Source: Eutrophocola sp049446715 (GTDB taxonomy: Bacteria > Pseudomonadota > Gammaproteobacteria > Pseudomonadales > Pseudohongiellaceae). Taken from it: a stretch of DNA of 64,000 nt. The translations under genes and the position numbers were made by a program. Below the pieces are notes generated by a model. The model did no database searches, was not told the origin of the DNA, and worked only from the letters and a program-made list of their open reading frames with translations. This document shows, piece by piece, positions 43,247 through 51,862 of the stretch (positions within the stretch are counted from its first letter, which is position 1; the number at the start of each line of letters is the position of its first letter). The stretch lies in contig JBMTQX010000004.1 in assembly GCA_049446715.1 (NCBI GenBank), positions 27,615 through 91,614 on the forward strand. Reading direction: 5' to 3'.

Positions 43247-43252
43247 TATAAT
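43247..43252 (+). promoter_or_regulatory. -10 element candidate for mgtE
   Basis: TATAAT at 43247-43252, in GGGTATAATGG, lies 39 bp before the mgtE ATG. The -35 region (CCTGAC at 43225) is weak. No riboswitch of the M-box or ykkC kind was recognised in the 129-bp leader region. Confidence 0.4.
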
Positions 43253-43290
43253 GGCACTCAACCCGTACCCGGTTAGCAGCAGGCTGTTTC

Positions 43291-44649
43291 ATGCTCGATC
43301 CCAAGGAACAAAGCACCCAGATCCAGGACCACCTTCATGAGCTGAGTACTGCGCTTGAAGGCGGTGCCTTTGTGCGTGTGCGCCGCATGCTCAACGCCCT
43401 GCCGGCCCCGACCATAGCCCACCTGCTGGAGTCCTCCCCGCACACGGCTCGTGAAGTGTTGTGGCAGCTGGTCGAGAAGAACAACGAAGGTGAGGTACTG
43501 AACTACCTCAACGAAGAGATTCAGGCCGACATCCTCGACAAGCTGAGCCCGGAAGAAGTCGCCTCACTGACCGAGGGCCTGGAAACCGACGATATTGCCG
43601 ACCTCCTGCAGAAGCTGCCGGAACAGGTGATCTACCAGGTCCTGCTGGCCATGGACGAACAGGACCGCAACCGTCTCGAGGCGGTGCTGTCCTACCCGGA
43701 AGACACCGCCGGCGGCCTCCTCAACACGGACACCATTACGGTCAGGCGCAGCACCACGCTTGATGTCGTCCTGCGTTACCTGCGCCGGCACAATGAAATT
43801 CCGCTGATGACGGACAACATCCTGGTCACCAGCCGCGATGATCACCTGGTCGGCATTCTGCCCCTGCGTACCCTGCTGGTCTCGGACCCCAACCTGACGG
43901 TTGAGGAAGTGATGATCACCGACTACAACGCCATTCCGGTGGACATGAGTGAGCGGGAAGTGGCGCAGCTGTTTGAACGCATGGACCTAGTGTCCGCACC
44001 GGTCATCAATGAGGATGGCAAACTGCTTGGCCGTATCACCATTGACGATGTGGTAGACGTCATTCGTGATGATGCCGAACACTCCCTGCTCGGGATGCAC
44101 GGCCTGGACGAAGAGGAAGATACCTTTGCTCCGGTTCTGAAAACCAGCCGCCGCCGCGCCATCTGGCTGGCCATCAATCTGGTCAACGCCTTCATTGCCG
44201 CCACCGTCATCAGCCGCTTTTCCGACACCATCGATGAAGTGGTGGCCCTGGCCATCCTCATGACCGTGGTCGCCAACATGGGTGGTGTGGCCGGCAACCA
44301 GACCCTGACCCTGGTGATCCGCAGCATGGCCATCGGCCAGATCGGCAAAACGAACCAGCGTTGGCTCATGAACCGAGAACTGCAGGTGGCCATGCTCAAC
44401 GGCGTTGTGCTGGCATCGGTTGCCGGTGGCATTGCGACCCTCTGGTTCAGTGACCTCAAGCTGGGCGTCATCTTTGCCACCGCCATGATCATCAATCTCT
44501 TTACCGCCGCACTGGCCGGGGCCTTCCTGCCCCTGTTCCTGAAATCCATGAAGATCGATCCGGCCCTGGCCGGCAGCATGGCCATGACCACGGTCACTGA
44601 TGTGGTCGGCTTCCTGGCTTTTCTCGGTCTGGCCACCGTGTTCTACTGA
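43291..44649 (+). CDS. mgtE: Magnesium transporter MgtE
   Basis: A 452-residue channel. It has an N domain (about 10-130), two CBS domains (135-255, with GGLLNTDTITVRRSTTLDVVLRYLRR and ...DLVSAPVINEDGKLLGRITIDDVVDVI) and a C-terminal membrane domain of five helices (about 285-452, with VANMGGVAGNQTLTLVIRSMA). Cytosolic Mg2+ binding to the N/CBS part closes the pore in Thermus MgtE. The gene follows ptsO with a separate promoter candidate. Confidence 0.95.
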   Translation: MLDPKEQSTQIQDHLHELSTALEGGAFVRVRRMLNALPAPTIAHLLESSPHTAREVLWQLVEKNNEGEVLNYLNEEIQADILDKLSPEEVASLTEGLETDDIADLLQKLPEQVIYQVLLAMDEQDRNRLEAVLSYPEDTAGGLLNTDTITVRRSTTLDVVLRYLRRHNEIPLMTDNILVTSRDDHLVGILPLRTLLVSDPNLTVEEVMITDYNAIPVDMSEREVAQLFERMDLVSAPVINEDGKLLGRITIDDVVDVIRDDAEHSLLGMHGLDEEEDTFAPVLKTSRRRAIWLAINLVNAFIAATVISRFSDTIDEVVALAILMTVVANMGGVAGNQTLTLVIRSMAIGQIGKTNQRWLMNRELQVAMLNGVVLASVAGGIATLWFSDLKLGVIFATAMIINLFTAALAGAFLPLFLKSMKIDPALAGSMAMTTVTDVVGFLAFLGLATVFY

Positions 44650-44654
44650 AACCC

Positions 44655-45170
44655 ATGACTGATCAAAACGACTACCCGGAAGACGACGGCGAATACTTAA
44701 GTAAAACCCGTCGCAAGAAAGACATGCATGCCTTGCAGGAACTGGGCGAAAAGCTCACCACCCTGCCGCCTTCCCTATTGGCAAAGTGCAACCTGCCACC
44801 CGAATTGCAGCATGCCATCGATGAGTACAAACGTATTCCGCCCAGGCGTGGTGCCCGCAAGCGCCAATTACAGTTCATTGGTCGCGTCATGCGTGATGTC
44901 GATCCGGAGCCGATCCAGCAGGTTCTGGATGAACAGGGGCAACAGTCAGAACTGGCCAAACGCCATTTTCACCACCTCGAGATATTGCGGGAACAACTGC
45001 TTGATGGTGACCAGGCGACACTGGATGCCCTTATCCGCGATTACAGCGACACCGATATCCAGTATATGCGGGCACTGATTCGTCAGGCCCAGAAGGAAAA
45101 AGCCGACAACAAGGCGCCGTCAGCATCACGCAAGCTGTTTGCGTATCTCAGGGAATTAACCGAAGCCTGA
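44655..45170 (+). CDS. darP: Ribosome-associated protein YjgA/DarP (DUF615)
   Basis: A 171-residue all-helical basic protein of DUF615. Typical blocks are KTRRKKDMHALQELGEKL, LPPELQHAIDEYKRIP, GARKRQLQFIGRVMRDVD and the C-terminal SRKLFAYLREL. In E. coli DarP/YjgA acts late in 50S subunit maturation. It is five bases after mgtE. Confidence 0.92.
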   Translation: MTDQNDYPEDDGEYLSKTRRKKDMHALQELGEKLTTLPPSLLAKCNLPPELQHAIDEYKRIPPRRGARKRQLQFIGRVMRDVDPEPIQQVLDEQGQQSELAKRHFHHLEILREQLLDGDQATLDALIRDYSDTDIQYMRALIRQAQKEKADNKAPSASRKLFAYLRELTEA

Positions 45171-45208
45171 CACTCCAGGCACGTATGCCGCAAGTCGGCA
45201 TGGCGTTG

Positions 45209-45345
45209 TAGGTTGGTATAGGGCGAAGCCCGTTTGCCGACATGGCGAGCACAGGTCGCCCAAACCGGGCACGCCCCCCCAACCAGATAACGAGTTCAGA
45301 TGCCAATGTCGGCAAACGGCCGCTTAGGCCTATGCCGACCTACCC
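45209..45345. repeat. Hairpin repeat family A, inverted pair (copies 2 and 3)
   Basis: GTAGGTTGGTATAGGGCGAA... to TTTGCCGACATGG (45211-45246) and TGTCGGCAAACGGCCGCTTA...GGCCTATGCCGACCTAC (45307-45344) are inverted copies of one element. They share outer GTAGG..CGACAT ends and inner GGGC/GCCC or GGCC/GGCC stems. The pair lies between the converging darP and mrp genes, like a BIME, and may serve as the transcription stop. A run of eight C lies in the loop (about 45284-45291). Confidence 0.65.
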
Positions 45346-45359
45346 CCTACACCCGGATA

Positions 45360-46211
45360 TCAATCATCACTGATCGAAATGCTCGGGCCGGACTTACCGG
45401 CCGGTGCCGAGACCAGTTGCTGTGTAATCTTGGCGGCAATTTCCAGGTAAATACCGGCGACCTTGCCATCAGGATCGGCCACCACGGCCGGGTTACCTTC
45501 ATCGCACTGCTGGCGTATGCTCAACTCCAGCGGCAGCTCACCGAGCAGACTGACCCCGTAGCTTTCCGCGATGCGTCCTGCACCACCGTCACCAAAGATA
45601 TGCTCGCTGTGGCCGCAGGCGCTGCAGATGTGAATACTCATGTTTTCCACGATGCCCAGAATTGGCACTTCCACCTTACGGAACATCTCGATACCGCGCT
45701 TGGCGTCCAGCAGCGCCACGTCCTGCGGAGTCGTGACAATCACGGCACCGGTCACCGGTACGCTTTGCGCCAGGCTGAGCTGGATGTCACCCGTGCCCGG
45801 GGGCATGTCTACCACGAGGAAGTCCAGTTCACCCCACTTGGTGTCATTGAGGATCTGGTTGAAGGCACCCACAACCATCGGGCCACGCCAGACCATGGCC
45901 TGGTTTTCGTCCACCAGCAGGCCCACCGAGTTGGCCTTGATGCCATGGGCCTCCACCGGCAGCATGATCTTGCCGTTTTCAATTTCGGGGCGTGTGCCTG
46001 GCGCAATACCCAACATCAGCGGCTGGCTTGGTCCATAAATATCGGCATCAAACAGGCCGGTCTGGTAGCCCTGACGAGCCAGGGCCAGCGCCAGGTTTAC
46101 GGCCGTGGTGGACTTGCCCACGCCACCCTTGCCGGAGGCAACGACGATGATGTTTTTCACCTGGCTCAGGTTGGAATCAGGATGGGGATGAATGGATTTG
46201 GCATTGCTCAT
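45360..46211 (-). CDS. mrp: Iron-sulfur cluster carrier protein Mrp/ApbC, short form
   Basis: A 283-residue ParA/MinD-type ATPase. The deviant Walker A is GKGGVGKST (about 29-37), then FDADIYGPSQPLMLG and the C-terminal CxxC (HICSACGHSEHIFG) that binds the transferred cluster. It lacks the N-terminal MIP18/DUF59 domain found in E. coli Mrp and starts almost at the Walker A. It probably assembles and transfers 4Fe-4S clusters. Convergent with darP. Confidence 0.93.
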   Translation of the reverse strand: MSNAKSIHPHPDSNLSQVKNIIVVASGKGGVGKSTTAVNLALALARQGYQTGLFDADIYGPSQPLMLGIAPGTRPEIENGKIMLPVEAHGIKANSVGLLVDENQAMVWRGPMVVGAFNQILNDTKWGELDFLVVDMPPGTGDIQLSLAQSVPVTGAVIVTTPQDVALLDAKRGIEMFRKVEVPILGIVENMSIHICSACGHSEHIFGDGGAGRIAESYGVSLLGELPLELSIRQQCDEGNPAVVADPDGKVAGIYLEIAAKITQQLVSAPAGKSGPSISISDD

Positions 46212-46294
46212 GGTTGACAGCTCTATTGTGGATTCAGTGGATAATTCAGGTGTTGCAGCTCATGCCGCGCAGTCGATCAGTCTCGGTATAGTGA

Positions 46295-46313
46295 AGGAGC
46301 GGCTTTAGCCGCG
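46295..46313 (+). repeat. REP-like palindrome, family B, single copy
   Basis: AGGAGCGGCTTTAGCCGCG is identical over 19 bases to the right arm of the repeat pair at 20227-20286. It lies in the 193-bp gap between hppA and mrp. Confidence 0.8.
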
Positions 46314-46353
46314 AACTATTTCAACATGGATGCAAATTGGAATACCGCTCATG

Positions 46354-46378
46354 AAAAAGGGGGCAAAGCCCCCTTTTT
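46354..46378. terminator. Intrinsic terminator after hppA
   Basis: AAAAAGGGGG-CAAAG-CCCCCTTTTT is a perfect stem with A/T runs on both sides. It stops hppA on the minus strand, 27 bp after its stop codon, and could also act on the plus strand. Confidence 0.85.
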
Positions 46379-46404
46379 CGCTCAGTCTGATGACATTGAG
46401 AGGA

Positions 46405-48546
46405 TCAGAGCAGGACGCCGCCGTAGTTCACGAAGAACGGGGCGAATACCAGGCTCAGGATCGCAGACAGCTTGATCAGGATGTTCAGGGACGGACCTGA
46501 GGTGTCTTTCAGCGGGTCACCTACGGTGTCACCGACAACAGCGGCCTTGTGCTCTTCAGAGCCCTTGCCACCCAGGTTACCGGCTTCGATGTACTTCTTG
46601 GCGTTGTCCCAGGCACCACCGGAGTTGGAGGAGGCAATGGCCAGTACACCACCGGTGACCAGGGAACCGGCCAGAATACCGGCAACGGCCTGCACACCGA
46701 ACAGGAAGCCTACGACCAGCGGTGTACCCATGATCAGGACACCCGGGGCGATCATTTCACGCAGGGCAGCCTTGGTGGAAATGGCCACACACTGACCGTA
46801 CTGGGGACGACCCTGGCCTTCCATGATGCCCGGAATCTCGCGGAACTGCCGACGCACTTCCTCGATCATGTCATAGGCGGCAGCGCCCACGGATTTCATG
46901 GTCATGGCAGAGAACAGGAACGGCAGAACTGCGCCAATGAACAGGCTGGTGAACACAATCGGGTCCAGCAGGTTGATGGTGGCGATCAGGCTGTAGTCGT
47001 CACCGTTGGCTTCCTTCAGGAGGTTTTCAGAGGCTGTGAGGAAGCCGCCAAACAGGGCCAGTGACGTCAGGATGGCTGCGCCGATAGCGAAGCCTTTACC
47101 AATTGCAGCCGTGGTGTTGCCGGCAGAGTCGAGTATATCGGTACGGCGACGTACTTCCTTATCCAGGCCGACCATTTCGGCGATACCACCGGCATTGTCC
47201 GCTACCGGACCGTAGGCATCGATGGACAGGGCGACAACCAGGGTACCCAGCATGCCCAGGGAGGCAATGGCGATACCGTACATGTCAGCGAACTGCCAGG
47301 ACATGTAAATGGATACGGCGATGGCCAGGTAAGGCAGTACGGTACTCTTGTAGCCCAGAGCCAGGCCGAAAATGATGTTGGTGGCAGCACCGGTTTCACA
47401 GGACTTGGCGATATCCTTCACCGGCTGGTACTGGTCAGAGGTGTAGTATTCGGTCAGCAGACCTACCGCCAGGCCGGCCAGCAGACCGGACAGGAAACAC
47501 CAATACACGCCCATGGCGGAATACTCGTTGCCGTTGATGACGAAAGTTTCCGGCACCATGGCGACCGTGACGAAGTACATGACCACAGCCATCAGCACGC
47601 TGGAGATCATGAGCAGTTTCTTCAGGGCAGGCGCCACCTGCTCTTCAGTGTGCACATTCACCAGCATCTTGGTTACCAGGCTCACCGGAATGCCGATGGC
47701 GGTAATCATGATCGGGTACAGCATGGCGTTGATGTCACCGGCGAAGGCCAGTGCAGAGATCACCAGGGCCGCACAGGTACTTTCGGCACAGGAACCGAAC
47801 AGGTCAGCACCCATACCGGCCACGTCACCCACGTTGTCACCGACGTTGTCGGCGATAACCGCCGGGTTGCGCGGATCGTCTTCCGGAATCCCTTTTTCCA
47901 CTTTACCTACCAGGTCAGCACCGACGTCAGCCGCCTTCGTGAAGATACCGCCACCCACACGGGCGAATAGGGCAATGGAGGATCCGCCCAAACCAAAACC
48001 GGCAATGATTTCCATCATGACGTTGTTCGGCACGTCTTCAGGCAGGACCGCACCCATGAACAGGTAGATGATGATCAGGCCCAGGGTAGCCAGACCGACC
48101 AGGGAGAAGCCCATGACGGCGCCGGAATTCAAGGCTACGCGGAAAGCGTCACCAATGTTGTTGCGGGCAGAAACCGTGGTACGGGCATTACCGGCGGTGG
48201 CGACTTTCATGCCGATGTAGCCGGACACAATGGAGATGACGGCACCGAACAGGAAGGCGATGGCGGTGTAAATACCTTCGCTGATGTTCTCGGTGTGCTT
48301 GTCGTCAATCAGCAGGGCAATTACTACGGCAAAGGCCACCATAAAGATGGACAATACCTTGTATTCCTGCTTCAGGAAGGCCATGGCACCTTCAGCGATG
48401 GCACCGTGGATGGACTTCAGTCGAACGCTGTCCTCTTTGTCCAGCCCCAGGTCAAGGGGGATGTCAGTGACCTTTTTCATGTAGAAAAAGGCCACTCCGA
48501 TTCCAAACAGGGACAGCAGGATAATCAAGCTAGTGGCGCCAAGCAT
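46405..48546 (-). CDS. hppA: Membrane-bound ion-pumping pyrophosphatase (K+-dependent type)
   Basis: A 713-residue protein with about 16 transmembrane helices. The pyrophosphate site is DVGADLVGKVEKGIPEDDPRNPAVIADNVGDNVGD in family blocks; the second conserved region has DAYGPVADNAGGIAEM and the C-terminal one DNAKKYIEAG and VGDTVGDPLKDTSGPSLNI. The segment GNTTAAIGKGFAIG has Ala where K+-independent pumps have Lys, so by family rule it needs potassium. It couples pyrophosphate hydrolysis to H+ or Na+ export; which ion cannot be settled by eye. It is monocistronic. Confidence 0.96.
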   Translation of the reverse strand: MLGATSLIILLSLFGIGVAFFYMKKVTDIPLDLGLDKEDSVRLKSIHGAIAEGAMAFLKQEYKVLSIFMVAFAVVIALLIDDKHTENISEGIYTAIAFLFGAVISIVSGYIGMKVATAGNARTTVSARNNIGDAFRVALNSGAVMGFSLVGLATLGLIIIYLFMGAVLPEDVPNNVMMEIIAGFGLGGSSIALFARVGGGIFTKAADVGADLVGKVEKGIPEDDPRNPAVIADNVGDNVGDVAGMGADLFGSCAESTCAALVISALAFAGDINAMLYPIMITAIGIPVSLVTKMLVNVHTEEQVAPALKKLLMISSVLMAVVMYFVTVAMVPETFVINGNEYSAMGVYWCFLSGLLAGLAVGLLTEYYTSDQYQPVKDIAKSCETGAATNIIFGLALGYKSTVLPYLAIAVSIYMSWQFADMYGIAIASLGMLGTLVVALSIDAYGPVADNAGGIAEMVGLDKEVRRRTDILDSAGNTTAAIGKGFAIGAAILTSLALFGGFLTASENLLKEANGDDYSLIATINLLDPIVFTSLFIGAVLPFLFSAMTMKSVGAAAYDMIEEVRRQFREIPGIMEGQGRPQYGQCVAISTKAALREMIAPGVLIMGTPLVVGFLFGVQAVAGILAGSLVTGGVLAIASSNSGGAWDNAKKYIEAGNLGGKGSEEHKAAVVGDTVGDPLKDTSGPSLNILIKLSAILSLVFAPFFVNYGGVLL

Positions 48547-48738
48547 GCGGGTCTCTCCGAGTTAACAAATAGTTATTATGGTTGTGGGTTTGGCCGTTAA
48601 AAAATCCGCGCACTTTATCACAACGACTGGCACAAACAAAGGGAAAGGCAGCTTTTCAGCGTGTGGCTACATTGCCACAAAAACAAGCAGTTTCAGGGGA
48701 ATTTACCGAATAATTTGGACGGGCTGGCTGTTCGCCTT

Positions 48739-48978
48739 TCAGCGCGGCTTCTTGCCGGGATTTTTACCGGGTTTGGGCCCGGGCTGCTTGAAAAGCTGCT
48801 TGAGGCGTTCTGCGGCTTTTGACTGGGATTCCGAGGCCTGCCTGGCGGCAGCAAAACGGGATTTGAGGTCTTTGGCCTTGGCTTCACGACGTGCATCCCG
48901 CCGCGCCTCGGCCGCGGTGTCAGCACGCCGGAAAGGTATGATTTCCCCGCTTTTCGGCCCTTTGCCAGACTTGCTCAT
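48739..48978 (-). CDS. Small basic protein of unknown function
   Basis: A 79-residue protein I do not recognise. It starts MSKSGKGPKSGEIIPFRR, has a long Ala/Arg/Lys helix (residues 20-68) and ends in a PGPKPGKNPGKKPR tail. It could bind nucleic acid or ribosomes, but that is inference from charge. A second frame over the same bases (48693-48926) is less convincing. It lies 24 bp downstream of the lipoprotein gene at 49003 on the same strand. Confidence 0.5.
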   Translation of the reverse strand: MSKSGKGPKSGEIIPFRRADTAAEARRDARREAKAKDLKSRFAAARQASESQSKAAERLKQLFKQPGPKPGKNPGKKPR

Positions 48979-49002
48979 GGCGAATGACAGGGGCAGCCGC
49001 TA

Positions 49003-49623
49003 TCAGGGCTGGGCCAGCAGGGACTGGGCCTGGTTGCTCAGAGTTTCCACTCGGCTGGCGAGTTCTTCCAGGCGGGCAGTATTGAGCTCATCCTGCAGTT
49101 CACCGGTGGATTCATCGGCGTTGTTGTACTTTTCCTCTTCCTCGGACAGGGCCTGGCCGAGTTCCTCGGCTGCTGCGATGGCCTGGCGAAGTGCAGCATT
49201 GGCCGCTTCGACGTTTTCAGTTTCTGTCTCGTTGGCAGCGATCTGGGCCCGCAAGGCTTCAATGCGCTCACGCTGGACTTCGCGACGAGCGGCTTGCTCG
49301 GCTTCGCGGGCGGCCTGTTCCTGGGCCAGGCGCTCCTCTTCGGCGCGACGGGCGGATTCCTCACGCTGCTGGGCAATACGACGGGCTTCGGCTTCTTGCC
49401 GCTGTCTTTCCAGGGCTTCGGCTTCGGCACGCTGCTGGTCCATAGCGGCCTGATCCATAGCTGCCTGGCTCTCGACTGACTGGCCGGCACTGGCTATTGT
49501 TTCGGCGCTGCTTGCCCCGCTGCCGGGCGTATAAACAGTCTGACTTTCGGTGCTTGCGCAGGCAGACTGCAACATGACCATGACGGCTGTCAGTCCCAGC
49601 ATGTAAACCCTGTAAGCTTGCAT
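49003..49623 (-). CDS. Coiled-coil lipoprotein of unknown function
   Basis: A 206-residue protein with a lipoprotein signal peptide (YMLGLTAVMVMLQSAC; Cys at about residue 21). Residues 55-120 are a long Glu/Arg/Ala/Gln helix (RAEAEALERQRQEAEARRI, then QREESARRAEEERLAQEQAA), and a second helical part follows to the C-terminus. It is expected to be anchored to the envelope and to form a coiled coil. The family is not clear; the composition can mimic TolA or DUF4398 proteins. Confidence 0.65.
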   Translation of the reverse strand: MQAYRVYMLGLTAVMVMLQSACASTESQTVYTPGSGASSAETIASAGQSVESQAAMDQAAMDQQRAEAEALERQRQEAEARRIAQQREESARRAEEERLAQEQAAREAEQAARREVQRERIEALRAQIAANETETENVEAANAALRQAIAAAEELGQALSEEEEKYNNADESTGELQDELNTARLEELASRVETLSNQAQSLLAQP

Positions 49624-49866
49624 AAATGTCACCTAGGTCAGCGTTTTTGCATCGTTCCGCGTTGCTTTTCCAGAAATCCCGTCGTTGTGCAGGATCATTC
49701 AGCGCCATTTCCTCAGCCTCAACGGAGACTGAAAAACACCCCGTAACGTCCTGAATTGACGATCATTAAAGGCCAGGGAGACGCAATTGTTTGCGCATCA
49801 TAACGCATAATGATGAAATTAAGGAGTCTTCACCACCGCTTCCTGTGAGCCAGTCCCAGTTTTTTC

Positions 49867-51171
49867 ATGAAAGTTCTGGAAATACTCATCGGCAGTATCG
49901 CCCTGTGCGTGTCCAGCCTGCCGCTCATCCTGTTGCTGTTAACCCTGCAGCAAAACCCGTCTGTGCCAAAAAGTCCTCCCCTGGACCAGGCACAGATCCG
50001 GGAAATCCAGCAACTGATGATCGACCATGATCCGCGCCAGCTGCTGGCCAGCGACTACCAGGAAGTGCGCCTGACCGAGAATGAACTCTCCGCCCTGACA
50101 ACCTACGTCAAAAACACCAACCCCACACTCGCGGCCGTCAATATTCACACCGATCTGCGACAAGCCGGCGCCAGCATTCGCCTGAGTATTCCGATCGCCA
50201 TGCTCGGACTGCAGCGCTACGTCAATCTCGACCTGCGCTTCCGGCATGTCGATGACGCCCTGGCGCTGGCATCGGTGGATGCCGGTGCCCTGTCGATCCC
50301 GGCACCGCTGTTGGCTCCGCTTCGTGAAGCGGTGAACGCACGACTGGCAGAAGACCAGAATTACCAGCTGGTCGCCTCGTTTTTTGCATCCCTGGATTTC
50401 CAGAGCATCACCGAGGATAACGTCGTCATCGTCCTCAACTGGCAGGGCGACAACCTGCGCCAGCTGGAAGACCAGGCCCGCCAGGCCTTTGTCAGCGCGC
50501 GCGAAGCCAGGCGCCTGAAGTACTTTCATGACAAGCTCGCGGCTACCCTGGCCGAACTGCCCGCTGACGTCCGGCGCATCGGACTTAACGACCTGCTACG
50601 TCCCCTGTTTCTCTATGCCAGCCTCAACAGTACCGGCGGTGCTGATCCGGTCGCTGAAAACCGGGCCATATTCATTGTGCTCACGGCCTACCTCACAGAA
50701 CTTGAGCTGCCCCAGCTGATCGGCACCGACACCGTGCTGGCCGAACCGCGCCGGGTCAGGGTCGTCATCGAAAACCGCGAAGATCTGGCCCAGCATGTGG
50801 TCGGCTCGGCCGCCATTGCCGCCTCTGCCGGTGCCGCCATGGCCGAAGTGATTTCCATCTACAAGGAGGTCCACGATTCTCGCTTTCGTACCGGCTTCAG
50901 TTTTACCGATATCGCGGCCAATCAGGCCGGCTCCCTGCTGGGCATGCTGGCCACCCGGTCGGACAGGGATGCACGACTGTTCCAGGACATCATAAAGGAC
51001 AGCCAGGCCAGTACCGATTACCTGCCCCCCGTGGGTACCTACGACGGCATGACGGAGGCCGAGTTCATCAAGGCCTATGGCAGCCGCGATTCCGAGGCTT
51101 ACCAGGCACGCCTGGCGGAAATCACCGATCGCATCGCGACCAGTCCCATCTACGCGCGGTTCGGCAACTAA
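49867..51171 (+). CDS. Membrane-anchored protein of unknown function
   Basis: A 434-residue protein I cannot assign. Residues 5-27 are a single membrane helix (ILIGSIALCVSSLPLILLLLTL). The remainder is mostly helical and lies outside or inside the membrane depending on topology. Features include QYEVR-like QEVRLTENELSALTTYVKN, GLQRYVNLDLRFRHVDD and a later SFTDIAANQAGSLLGMLATRSDRDARLFQDIIKDSQ. The 3' end is two bases from the next gene start, so it is probably cotranscribed with the DksA-like gene. Confidence 0.7.
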   Translation: MKVLEILIGSIALCVSSLPLILLLLTLQQNPSVPKSPPLDQAQIREIQQLMIDHDPRQLLASDYQEVRLTENELSALTTYVKNTNPTLAAVNIHTDLRQAGASIRLSIPIAMLGLQRYVNLDLRFRHVDDALALASVDAGALSIPAPLLAPLREAVNARLAEDQNYQLVASFFASLDFQSITEDNVVIVLNWQGDNLRQLEDQARQAFVSAREARRLKYFHDKLAATLAELPADVRRIGLNDLLRPLFLYASLNSTGGADPVAENRAIFIVLTAYLTELELPQLIGTDTVLAEPRRVRVVIENREDLAQHVVGSAAIAASAGAAMAEVISIYKEVHDSRFRTGFSFTDIAANQAGSLLGMLATRSDRDARLFQDIIKDSQASTDYLPPVGTYDGMTEAEFIKAYGSRDSEAYQARLAEITDRIATSPIYARFGN

Positions 51172-51173
51172 AC

Positions 51174-51524
51174 ATGTTGGACGACAGCCAACTGGCAACC
51201 TTTCAGGGCCGGCTCGAAACCCTTCGGGAAGCGCTCCAGGCCCAGTATGAGACGGGTAAGACTGCGGCCGATACGGTCGTGCTTGACCAGTCCAAGGTTG
51301 GACGCCTGTCGCGCATGGATGCGATGCAGCAGCAAAGCATGGCGCAATCCTCGCAACGCCAGGTGGAAAACCGCCTCAGACGAGTCAACAAGGCGCTCGC
51401 CAAATTCCTCAGTGGGGATTATGGTTATTGCGATAGTTGCGGCAACGACATCGATGTCAGCCGCCTGGATGTTCAACCGGAAGCCCCCTGCTGTTTTGAC
51501 TGCCAGAGTCAGCAGGAAAACTGA
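51174..51524 (+). CDS. TraR/DksA-like zinc-finger protein
   Basis: A 116-residue protein: a helical N-terminus with VGRLSRMDAMQQQSMAQ (about 41-58) and a C-terminal four-cysteine zinc finger (YCDSCGNDIDVSRLDVQ...CCFDCQ). It lacks the DPxDxA coiled-coil tip of true DksA, so it should not act on RNA polymerase in the same way. It starts two bases after the stop at 51171. True dksA is 3 kb further on. Confidence 0.82.
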   Translation: MLDDSQLATFQGRLETLREALQAQYETGKTAADTVVLDQSKVGRLSRMDAMQQQSMAQSSQRQVENRLRRVNKALAKFLSGDYGYCDSCGNDIDVSRLDVQPEAPCCFDCQSQQEN

Positions 51525-51862
51525 GAGGCGAGAGGCAAGAGGCAAGAGGCAAGAGGCAAGAGGCAAGAGGCAAGAGGCAAGAGGCAAGAACAGGATGATT
51601 GCATGCCTGCCTTTGTCAACGCTTCAATAAAAACAAGTCTGTGCTTGGGACATGCTTGTATGTAGGTTGGTACAAGGCACTTGCGCCACCATTCGCCATG
51701 ACGGCCAAAGGCTCTGAACCTGCTCCCGCCCAAGAGCAACACCTGTTGCCTGACGGTTCGTCCTTGCCTCCTGTCTCTTGCCTCTGTCCCGGAATAGTCG
51801 GGTATCCCCAAATCAAGTATCATCCGCAATCCCTGTTAAACGCACCCGGGACGCATTTCGTC
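51525..51862. other. 338-bp intergenic region with heptamer arrays
   Basis: No gene; an open frame that reads into the downstream enzyme from 51599 has no family-like residues. The region contains an 8-copy GAGGCAA array at its left end, a fragment of repeat family A (GTAGGTTGGTACAAGGC, from 51663), and two inverted copies of the heptamer unit (CTTGCCTC at 51763 and 51777). Confidence 0.6.
51532..51587 (+). repeat. Tandem heptamer array (GAGGCAA x 8)
   Basis: Eight perfect copies of GAGGCAA follow a degenerate unit (GAGAGGCGA at 51523-51531) that begins at the stop of the zinc-finger gene. Two copies of the reverse complement lie 180 bp downstream. Copy number of such arrays is often variable between strains. 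Confidence 0.9.

Noticed and set aside
48693..48926. Alternative minus-strand frame overlapping the small basic protein
   Set aside because: Proline/arginine-rich frame without a plausible fold; the 48739-48978 frame has a better helix and start.
51599..51862. N-terminal extension of the PLP enzyme from 51599
   Set aside because: The extra 88 codons are composed of repeat and intergenic DNA and do not resemble the family; the ATG at 51863 fits.
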